Part shown: positions 41,326 to 47,920 of the stretch, in pieces
Numbering within the stretch: position 1 is the stretch's first letter
How the letters are laid out: every line of letters begins with the position of its first letter
The notes under the pieces: generated by a model
What the model was told of the DNA's origin: nothing
Databases searched by the model: none
Seen by the model: the letters and a program-made list of their open reading frames with translations, nothing else
Made by a program: the position numbers and the translations under genes
Assembly: GCA_035622975.1 (NCBI GenBank)
Contig: DASPUH010000058.1
Coordinates: forward strand, 1 to 47,920
Length of the DNA: 47,920 nt
DNA from: DASPUH01 sp035622975
GTDB lineage: Bacteria > Chloroflexota > Limnocylindria > Limnocylindrales > CSP1-4
Direction of reading: 5' to 3'

Positions 41326-41985
41326 TCACGGGCCGGGCGCGGCCTCGTAGGCGGCGGGCGCGGCCTCGTAGGCGGCGAGCGCGGCCTCGTAGGCGGCGAG
41401 CGCCCGCGCCCGCGCCTCGTCCGGCGAACCGTCCGTGCTGAGGACCCGCGTGGCGGCGGACGCCAGGCGCGCGCGGATGTCGCCTTGGGCCGCCACGCGG
41501 CGCGTCGCGTCCGCCGCGGCTACGCCTCGCCCGGCCAGCCGCGCCGCCTGCATGGCCGGTTCGCACGTGACCAACCAGACCTCGTCGCACGCCGCGGCGA
41601 GGCCGGCTTCGACGAGCTTGATCGCCTCCATGATCACGGCCGGCGCGCCGGCCGCCTCGGCGGCCGCCACCGCCGCCTCCACCCGCGGTCGGACGCCCGG
41701 GTGAGTCAGCGCCTCGAGCCGGGCGAGCGCGGCGGGATCGTCGAAGACGGTGGTGGCGAGCGCGCCCCGGTCGAGGCCGCCGTCGGGACCGGCGACAGAG
41801 GGGCCGAACGCGGCCACGATCGCCGCCCGCACGGCCGGCTCGTCGGTCACCTGTCTGGCGACAGCGTCGGCGTCGATGACGACCGCCCCCCGCTCGGCCA
41901 GCCAGCCGGCCACGGTGGACTTGCCGCAGCCGATCGGCCCGGTCAGCCCGATGCGGACCGTCCGCCTGCCCGACCGCGTGCTCAT
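41326..41985 (-). CDS. coaE: Dephospho-CoA kinase
   Basis: 219 aa. The last step of CoA synthesis. The P-loop is GPIGCGKSTVAGWLAERGA (16-34), then VVIDADAVARQV (the DADxIaR motif), LEALTHPGVRPRVEAAV and a cytosine-free lid region with WLVTCEPAMQAARLAGRG. The C-terminus ends in three near-copies of an AAYEAAL/P unit, encoded by a 21-bp tandem repeat. The ATG overlaps the ABC-F stop by 4 nt (ATGA), making it the last gene of the polA-mutM-ABC-F-coaE unit. Confidence 0.92.
   Translation of the reverse strand: MSTRSGRRTVRIGLTGPIGCGKSTVAGWLAERGAVVIDADAVARQVTDEPAVRAAIVAAFGPSVAGPDGGLDRGALATTVFDDPAALARLEALTHPGVRPRVEAAVAAAEAAGAPAVIMEAIKLVEAGLAAACDEVWLVTCEPAMQAARLAGRGVAAADATRRVAAQGDIRARLASAATRVLSTDGSPDEARARALAAYEAALAAYEAAPAAYEAAPGP
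41338..41403 (-). repeat. 21-bp tandem repeat at the 3' end of coaE
   Basis: Three copies of a 21-bp unit (GGCCTCGTAGGCGGCG core plus GCGC, allowing one base change) lie side by side on the plus strand and encode repeated Ala-Ala-Tyr-Glu-Ala-Ala heptads. They extend the C-terminal helix of CoaE and are open to copy-number change. Confidence 0.8.
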
Positions 41986-44033
41986 CGCGGCGCGCGCTCC
42001 TCGAGGGCCAGCCAGGCGTCCTCCGCCTGGGCAAGGGCCGTGTCCACGTCGGCCAGTTCGCTGGCGACCCGCCGCAGCTCCACGAAGTTGGCCTGCGTGT
42101 CAGGGCGGCCCAGGGCCAGCTCGAGCTGCGACTTGCGCAGGCCGAGGCGCGTCAGGTCGGCGTCCACGACGGCCCGCTGGCGGCGGTACGCATCCTTGGA
42201 GAGCGGCTCTCGCCGCGCCGCCCGGGCGGCGAGGGTCACGGGCGAGAACGCTGCCCGGGGAGGATTCGCGGAGCCACGGGCAGCGCCGGGGGTATGTGCT
42301 GCGCCCGCGGCATGTGCTGCGCCCGGGACAGGCTGAACGCCATCGAGGCGGCGGGCCTGCAGCTCCAGCTCACCGGCCGCGGTCCAGCCTTCGGCCACGG
42401 CGGCGCGCCATGCACGCCAGCCGCCATCGAACGGCACGATCCAGCCGGGCTGACCGCCGCGACCAGCCTCCACGACCCACAGCTTCTGGCAGACGCTCTC
42501 GAGGAGGCGGCGGTCGTGCGAGACGATCAACAGCGTGGCGCTCGCGTGGCGCAGGAACGCCTCCAGGGCCTCGCGAGCCGGGATGTCGAGGTGGTTCGTG
42601 GGTTCGTCGAGCAACAGCAGGTTGGCCGCGCTGACGCCCAGCACGGCCAGCTCGAGGCGGGAGCGCTCGCCGCCCGACAGCTCGGCCACGGGCTTGAACG
42701 CGTCATCGCCGCGGAACAGGAAGCGGGCCAGGTACGAGCGCGCTTCGCCGGACTCGACGAGGGCCGAATCGACCAGCGCATCCAAAACGGTCTGACCGCT
42801 GAACGCTGCCTGGCGCAGCTGGGCGAGGTAGCCCGGTTGCACCGCCACCCCCAGCCGCACGATGCCCTCGAGCGGGGCGAGATCACCTGCGATGGTCCGC
42901 AGGAGCGTCGTCTTGCCGGCTCCGTTGGGGCCCACGATCCCGATCCGCTCGCCGCGCTGCGCCTCGAGCCGAGGCGCCCGGGCGATGGCGACGGGCTCGC
43001 CCGCCGCCGAAGCGGGGAAGCCGACCACGACATCGCGCACGCCGACGACCACGTCGCCCGAGCGCAGCGCTCCGTCCCCGCCGAGGCCCCGGCTCGAGAG
43101 GGCCAGCGACGGCCGCCGCTTCGGCGCTTCCACGGGCGTCGCGCGCAGCGCCTCCAGCCGCCGTTCGTGCTCGTGCATCTTGGCGTACTTGCGGTGGCTG
43201 CGGTACCGCTGCACCAGGTCCTGTTCGCGAGCGACGGCGTCGGCGTGGGACTCGGCGTCCTTGTGGGCGCGCGCGTCGGCTGCCTCGCGCTGCGTCAGGT
43301 AGGCGGAGAAGGCGCCGCGGAACACGCGCAGGCGGCGGTCGCGCAGCTCCCAGATCCGCTGCACGACCGCGTCCAGGAACGCCCGATCGTGGGAGGCGAC
43401 GATGACGGCGCGGTCGCGGCGGGCCAGGGCCTGCTCCAGCCACTCGATGGCCGCTACGTCGAGGTGGTTCGTCGGCTCGTCCAGGAGCAGCAGGTCGGGG
43501 TCCGCGATGAGGAGTCGGGCGAGGGCCGCGCGGGTCTGCTCGCCGCCCGACAGGCTGGTCGGCGCCCGAACGAGGTCGTGCGCCTCGAAGCCCAGGCCGG
43601 AGAGGGTGGCCTCCACTCGCTGGTCGAGGGCGTACCCGTCGCGCGTCTCGAAGCGGTGGCGCACCTCCGCGTAGGCCGCCGACGCGACCGCCTCCGCGCC
43701 GGCCGCCTCAAGCCTCGCCAGCTCGCGCTCGTCGGCCTCCAGGTCGGCCGCGCCGGCGCGGACCGCCGAACGCAGGTCGGTCGCGCCGGCGAACGCCGCA
43801 TCCAGGTTCGCCTCCTGGCTCAGCAGGCCGGTGGTGAGGCCCGCCTTGCGCAGGACGCGGCCGCCGTCGGGGCTGTCCGTGCCGGCGGCCAGGCGCAGCA
43901 GCGTCGTCTTGCCCGCGCCATTGATGCCGACAAGGCCGATCCGTTCGCCGTGCGCCACGGCGGCCGACACGTCGTCGAGGATGACGAAGCTGCCGATCTC
44001 GCGGCGGACCGCCTCGAACCGCAGGATCGCCAT
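41982..44033 (-). CDS. ABC-F family ATPase (ribosome-associated type)
   Basis: 683 aa. Two ABC domains without membrane segments. Domain 1: Walker A GINGAGKTT (36-44), signature SLSGGEQTRAALARLL, Walker B LLLLDEPTNHLD. Domain 2: GPNGAGKTTLLRT, ELSGGERSRLELAVLG and LLLLDEPTNHLD. The linker (VQRYRSHRKYAKMHEHERRL) corresponds to the P-site-tRNA interaction motif. A C-terminal coiled coil (from about KDAYRRQRAVVDADLTRLGL) follows a Pro/Ala spacer. ABC-F proteins act on stalled ribosomes; some give antibiotic resistance, but nothing here shows which subtype this is. The ATG overlaps the mutM stop by one base (TGATG). Confidence 0.92.
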   Translation of the reverse strand: MAILRFEAVRREIGSFVILDDVSAAVAHGERIGLVGINGAGKTTLLRLAAGTDSPDGGRVLRKAGLTTGLLSQEANLDAAFAGATDLRSAVRAGAADLEADERELARLEAAGAEAVASAAYAEVRHRFETRDGYALDQRVEATLSGLGFEAHDLVRAPTSLSGGEQTRAALARLLIADPDLLLLDEPTNHLDVAAIEWLEQALARRDRAVIVASHDRAFLDAVVQRIWELRDRRLRVFRGAFSAYLTQREAADARAHKDAESHADAVAREQDLVQRYRSHRKYAKMHEHERRLEALRATPVEAPKRRPSLALSSRGLGGDGALRSGDVVVGVRDVVVGFPASAAGEPVAIARAPRLEAQRGERIGIVGPNGAGKTTLLRTIAGDLAPLEGIVRLGVAVQPGYLAQLRQAAFSGQTVLDALVDSALVESGEARSYLARFLFRGDDAFKPVAELSGGERSRLELAVLGVSAANLLLLDEPTNHLDIPAREALEAFLRHASATLLIVSHDRRLLESVCQKLWVVEAGRGGQPGWIVPFDGGWRAWRAAVAEGWTAAGELELQARRLDGVQPVPGAAHAAGAAHTPGAARGSANPPRAAFSPVTLAARAARREPLSKDAYRRQRAVVDADLTRLGLRKSQLELALGRPDTQANFVELRRVASELADVDTALAQAEDAWLALEERAPR

Positions 44034-45028
44034 CAGGTGCGCCCCGCCCGTCGCGCCGCCCTCGTCCAGCGCGCGCCCACCGAGCCCTCGCCGAGCGGCA
44101 GCTCATCCCACATCCGGCCGCGCCGCGCCGCCGTACGGGATGCCCGCAGGAGGCGTTCGAGCCCTGGCGTGCGCTGGTCACGCGGCAGGCGCTGGCACCA
44201 CGAACAGAAGTGGGTACCACGGCCGCCCACGAGGATGCGGCGGATCGGCCGCCCGCAACGGTGGCATGCCAGGCCGGTGCGCTGGTAGACGTCGAGATGC
44301 TCCTGCATCTCCCCGTCACCCTCGGGCGCGGTGTAGTCGTCGACGGAGCTTCCCCGTCGCTCGATGGCCTCGGTCAGGACACTGCGGATGGCGCCGAACA
44401 GGCGAGCCTCGTCAGGCCGCCGCAGTGACGCCGCGTTGCGCAGCGGATGGAGGCGCGCCCGCCAGAGGGCCTCGTCGGCGTAGATGTTGCCCACGCCGGC
44501 GAGGAACGCCTGGTCGAGCAGGAGCGGCTTCAGCCGGCCGCGGCGGGTCCGCAGGCGACGGCGGAACTCGGCCAGCGTGAACGAGGGCTCCAGCGGCTCG
44601 GGGCCGTGGCCGGCGAATAACGCGCCGCGCTCGTCGGCATCCAGCGGCAGGCCGTCGTCGCCGGCCCGGTAGAGGCCCACGCGGGCGAACTTGCGGGTGT
44701 CCCGCAGGCGCAACTCGCGGCCATCGGCGAGCCGCCAGGCAACGTGGACGTGCCGATCGCGCGGCGTGGCGGCGTCCACCACGGACAGCTGGCCCGTCAT
44801 CTTGACCTGGATGACGAGCATGGCCCCCCCGTCGAGCGTCAGCACGAGCCACTTGGCACGACGCCCCACATCGAGGATCCGGCGGCCCACGAGGCCCGCC
44901 CCGAAGGCGGCGGCACCCGGGTGGCGGATGGCGCGCGGCCAGTCGGTCCAGACCTCCGCGACGACCGCGTCACGTACGAGGGGGCGCAATTCACGCGCGA
45001 TCGTCTCGACCTCGGGCAGCTCGGGCAT
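44033..45028 (-). CDS. mutM: Formamidopyrimidine-DNA glycosylase
   Basis: 331 aa. It removes oxidised purines such as 8-oxoguanine. The N-terminal PELPEVETIARELRPLV carries the catalytic Pro2 and Glu3. Lys in GRRAKWLVLTL corresponds to the conserved Lys57 region, and QAFLAGVGNIYADEALWRA is the helix-two-turn-helix. The zinc finger CHRCGRPIRRILVGGRGTHF with CSWC closes the domain with its Arg. About 50 basic residues beyond the finger (RLPRDQRTPGLERLLRASRT onward) exceed the usual length of about 275. It starts 6 nt after polA, with ABC-F overlapping its stop. Confidence 0.95.
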   Translation of the reverse strand: MPELPEVETIARELRPLVRDAVVAEVWTDWPRAIRHPGAAAFGAGLVGRRILDVGRRAKWLVLTLDGGAMLVIQVKMTGQLSVVDAATPRDRHVHVAWRLADGRELRLRDTRKFARVGLYRAGDDGLPLDADERGALFAGHGPEPLEPSFTLAEFRRRLRTRRGRLKPLLLDQAFLAGVGNIYADEALWRARLHPLRNAASLRRPDEARLFGAIRSVLTEAIERRGSSVDDYTAPEGDGEMQEHLDVYQRTGLACHRCGRPIRRILVGGRGTHFCSWCQRLPRDQRTPGLERLLRASRTAARRGRMWDELPLGEGSVGARWTRAARRAGRT

Positions 45029-45034
45029 CGGCGG

Positions 45035-47920
45035 CTAGATCGCCGCCGGGACCGGCGTCATGCGCTCCCAGTCGTCGCCCACCTTGACATCCACGTCGAG
45101 CGGCACGTCGAGCGGCATGGCCGTGGCCATCGTCTCGCGCACGAGCGGCGCCAGCGTCGCGACCTCTTCGCGCGGCACCTCCAGGACCAGCTCGTCGTGG
45201 ACCTGCAGCAAGAGGCGGGCCGCCGAGCCCTCGCGCCGCAGCCGTTCGCGGAGCCGGATCATGGCGATCTTCATGATGTCGGCCGCGGTGCCCTGGATGG
45301 GCATGTTGATGGCCATGCGCTCCCCGGCCGCGCGCAGGTTGGGGTTGCGCTGCTGCAGTTCGGGGATCGAGCGGCGCCGGCCGAGCAGGGTCGTCACGAA
45401 GCCCTGCTGGCGGGCCTGGTCCTTGATGTGGAGCATGTAGTAGCTGATGCCGCTGTAGGTGGCGAAGTAGCGGCTGATGAACTCCTGGGCCTCCGCGCGG
45501 GGGATGTTGGCGCGCGAGGAGAGGCCGAAGTCACTCATGCCGTAGGCGATGCCGAAGTTGACCATCTTGGCCATCGACCGCTCGTCGGCCGTGACGTCGG
45601 CTGGGTCCTTGTGGAGCACCAGGGCGGCGGTGTCGCGGTGGACGTCGGCGTGGCGGGCGAAGGCGTCGCGCAGCGCCGCATCACCGGAGACATGGGCCAA
45701 GACGCGCAACTCGATCTGGCTGTAGTCGGCCGCCAGGAGCGTCGCACCCGGCTCGCCGGCCACGAAGGTGCGGCGGATGCTGCGCCCCAGGTCGGTCCGG
45801 ATGGGGATGTTCTGCAGGTTGGGGTCGGACGAGCTGAGGCGGCCAGTGGCGGCCACCGCCTGGTGGAAGGTCGTGTGGAGACGCCCGGTCCGAGGGTCCA
45901 GCATGAGCGGCAGGGCGTCGACGTAGGTGCTCTTCAGCTTGGTATAGACCCGCCAGTCGAGGAGCATGCCGATGGCTGGATGGGCCGGCCGCAGCTCCTC
46001 CAGGACCGTGGCGTCGGTCGAGTAGCCCGTCTTGGTCCGCCGGCCGCGGGGAAGGTCGAGCTCGTAGAACAACACCTGCTCGAGCTGTTTCGGGCTGCCC
46101 AGGTTGAACTCGTGGCCCACGGCCGCATGGATCTCGGTCTCCAGCCGTCCGATCTCGGTGGCGAACGACGCTCCGAGGCCGGCCAGGGCGGCGCGATCGA
46201 TGGCCACGCCGGTCGCCTCCATATCGGCCAGGACCGGGATGAGGGGCAATTCGAGCTCCCGGTACAGCCGATCCAGGCCGGCCTCGGCGAGCTCGGGCGC
46301 GAGCACGGCCCGGGCGGCCCCCACCGCGGCGGCCTCGACGGCCGCATGCTGCGGGCCGTTCAGGGCGCCCGGCTTGGGCAGTTCGACCCCCAGCCGCTCG
46401 TTGGTGATGTCGGCCAGCGACTGCGAGCGCAGGGCGGCGTTGAGGATGTAGGCCGCGATCTGGGTGTCGAAGACCGCCTCGGGCAGCGGTCGGGCCGCCG
46501 CGACGCGGTCGCGTCCGTCCGGATCCCGCCGTGCCAGCTCGGTGACCAGGAGCCGCTTGACGTCATGGCCCGCCAGGGGGCGCCCGGCGCCGGCCACCAG
46601 TTCCAGCGCGCGCGAGGCCTGGGCCGCATCCGCGGCCAGCAGGCGGCCGTCGCTGCCAGCCACGGCCAGGCCCAGCAGGGTGCCGCGCCGCGGCCGCGGA
46701 TCATCGACCGCGAGGCCAACTGTCAGGCAGTCCTGCGCGGCCAGCCACGCTGACGCGTCGTCGCCCGGCCCGAACGCCTCGGTCGCGCCGGGGTCGGCGA
46801 GGATGCGTCCAAGGCGCTCACGGGGATCGGTGGCCACCGCGAAGGCGATGGGCGCCATGGCGGCCGGGGCCACCGGCGCTGCCGGCTTCGCCGGGGCCGT
46901 GGGTGCGGGCGCGGCGGCCGGCGCCGCCAGGGCGTCGAAGTCCAGGGTCAGCTGCAGCCCGCTCCCCTCCCCCCGCACCGACGGCGAACGGCCCGGCACC
47001 ACCGCGGCAGGCACGGCCCCGGCCTCGTCCTCCTCTCGCAACCGGTCTCCGGGTGCCCGCGGGGCTTCGCCGCGTAGCGGCGGGAGGCGCTCGACGAGCG
47101 AGCGGAACTCGTACTCCCGGAACAGGCGCATGACCTCTGCCCGGTCGTAGTCGCCGGGCGCGGCGCCGCTCAGGTCGAGCGTCACCGGCAGGTCACGATG
47201 GATCGTCACCAGGGACCGGGACGCCAGCACCTGGTCGCGGTGCTCGAGCAGCTTGAGGCGCAGCTTCTCCGGCTGGACGCGCTCCGGCGCGGCGTAGACG
47301 GCGTCGAGGTCCCCGAAGTCCTGCAGCAGCTTGGCGGCCGTCTTCTCGCCCACGCCCGGGATGCCCGGCACGTTGTCGGTGGTGTCGCCCTTGAGGGCCT
47401 TGAAATCGATCATCTGGCCGGGCGTCAGGCCATACCGCTCGAAGACGGTGGACGGCTCGTACGTGACGGTCTGCTGCACGCCGCCGCGGGTGGTCATGAC
47501 ATGGGTCAGGTCGGTCACCAGCTGGAGCATGTCCAGGTCACCGGAGACGATCGTGGTGGCCAGCGGCCGCGCCTCGGCCTGCAGGGTGAGGGTGCCGATG
47601 AGATCGTCGGCCTCGAAACCCTGCAGCTCGTAGATCGGGATGTGGAAGGCCTGGATCAGCTCCCGGACCCGCGGGAATTGCTCGCGCAGGTCGTCGGGCA
47701 TCGGCCGCCGCGTGGCCTTGTACTCCTGGTACTGCTCGTGGCGGAAGGTAGGCCCGGCCAGGTCGAAGCAGGCGATGACGTAGTCGGGATGGACGTCCTG
47801 ATAGCCCCGCAGGACGATGCTCCAGAAGCCGAAGATGGCGTTGACCAGTTGGCCCTTGCTGGTCGTCAGCGGCGTGTTGAAGAGCGCGAAGTAGGCGCGG
47901 TAGATGAGGCCGTTCGCGTC
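45035..47920 (-). CDS. polA: DNA polymerase I, 5' end beyond the window
   Basis: 961 residues visible, beginning DANGLIYRAYFALF; only the first few codons are missing at the right edge. The 5'-3' exonuclease domain has ACFDLAGPTFRHEQYQEYKA, ELQGFEADDLIGTL, VSGDLDMLQLV and the HhH VPGIPGVGEKTAAKLL. An Ala/Pro-rich linker follows, then a 3'-5' exonuclease-like domain lacking the acidic metal ligands (LTVGLAVDD where FDTET is expected). Polymerase motifs are intact: A LLAADYSQIELRVLAHV, B RSMAKMVNFGIAYGMSDFG and C LLLQVHDELVLEVP. It fills repair gaps and removes RNA primers, probably without proofreading. It leads polA-mutM-ABC-F-coaE. Confidence 0.96.
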   Translation of the reverse strand, partial: DANGLIYRAYFALFNTPLTTSKGQLVNAIFGFWSIVLRGYQDVHPDYVIACFDLAGPTFRHEQYQEYKATRRPMPDDLREQFPRVRELIQAFHIPIYELQGFEADDLIGTLTLQAEARPLATTIVSGDLDMLQLVTDLTHVMTTRGGVQQTVTYEPSTVFERYGLTPGQMIDFKALKGDTTDNVPGIPGVGEKTAAKLLQDFGDLDAVYAAPERVQPEKLRLKLLEHRDQVLASRSLVTIHRDLPVTLDLSGAAPGDYDRAEVMRLFREYEFRSLVERLPPLRGEAPRAPGDRLREEDEAGAVPAAVVPGRSPSVRGEGSGLQLTLDFDALAAPAAAPAPTAPAKPAAPVAPAAMAPIAFAVATDPRERLGRILADPGATEAFGPGDDASAWLAAQDCLTVGLAVDDPRPRRGTLLGLAVAGSDGRLLAADAAQASRALELVAGAGRPLAGHDVKRLLVTELARRDPDGRDRVAAARPLPEAVFDTQIAAYILNAALRSQSLADITNERLGVELPKPGALNGPQHAAVEAAAVGAARAVLAPELAEAGLDRLYRELELPLIPVLADMEATGVAIDRAALAGLGASFATEIGRLETEIHAAVGHEFNLGSPKQLEQVLFYELDLPRGRRTKTGYSTDATVLEELRPAHPAIGMLLDWRVYTKLKSTYVDALPLMLDPRTGRLHTTFHQAVAATGRLSSSDPNLQNIPIRTDLGRSIRRTFVAGEPGATLLAADYSQIELRVLAHVSGDAALRDAFARHADVHRDTAALVLHKDPADVTADERSMAKMVNFGIAYGMSDFGLSSRANIPRAEAQEFISRYFATYSGISYYMLHIKDQARQQGFVTTLLGRRRSIPELQQRNPNLRAAGERMAINMPIQGTAADIMKIAMIRLRERLRREGSAARLLLQVHDELVLEVPREEVATLAPLVRETMATAMPLDVPLDVDVKVGDDWERMTPVPAAI

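Overview
The window is a GC-rich bacterial chromosome segment with tightly packed genes. Features pointing to a monoderm, high-GC lineage are a whiA-yvcK-rapZ block, a TatA/TatC pair, separate secD and secF, LemA/HtpX, gram-positive-type LexA boxes (GAAC-N4-GTTC) and many apparently leaderless genes. My best guess is Chloroflexota (a Limnocylindria-like lineage), with a deep-branching actinobacterium as the alternative. This is inference from gene content, because no rRNA is present.

Layout. Positions 1-101 hold the 5' end of rpsF (minus). It is divergent from an orphan CpaE-like receiver/ATPase gene (252-1469). Positions 1634-7332 hold small accessory genes: two alpha/beta hydrolases, a VOC protein, a methyltransferase, two tiny membrane proteins, a surface protein, msrB, a DUF3558-like lipoprotein and tRNA-Leu(UAA). 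Positions 7355-10928 form a putative island flanked by a 46-bp duplication of the 3' half of tRNA-Cys. It carries an unusual alpha-toroid/GGDEF fusion protein, a membrane-anchored small protein and a helical-repeat protein. Positions 10884-13428 hold two tRNA clusters (Phe-Gly-Gln-Cys and Leu-Leu-Val) around lemA-htpX.

From 28669 down to about 13501 on the minus strand runs a very compact gene string: secD-secF-recJ-PD40 protein-pyrF-tatA-tatC-rapZ-yvcK-whiA-tpiA-gpmI-secG-solute-binding protein. Many junctions in it are 4-nt overlaps or short gaps. It combines protein export (SecDFG, TatAC), pyrimidine synthesis, lower glycolysis and the RapZ/YvcK/WhiA module.

Positions 28699-47920 are rich in DNA repair: uvrC, a compact UvrD-like helicase, uvrA, uvrB, polA and mutM, plus dedA, an HD hydrolase, coaE and an ABC-F ATPase. 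uvrA and uvrB, in separate transcription units, share one promoter design: a LexA box about 18 bp upstream of a -10 hexamer, which lies exactly 6 nt before a GTG start. This implies SOS-controlled leaderless mRNAs.

The most novel item is the island at 7401-10882, especially the protein encoded at 8280-9800. The genome-wide-looking signals most worth testing are the leaderless promoter architecture and the paired SOS boxes. Computation was not available, so all calls come from reading the translations and the DNA.
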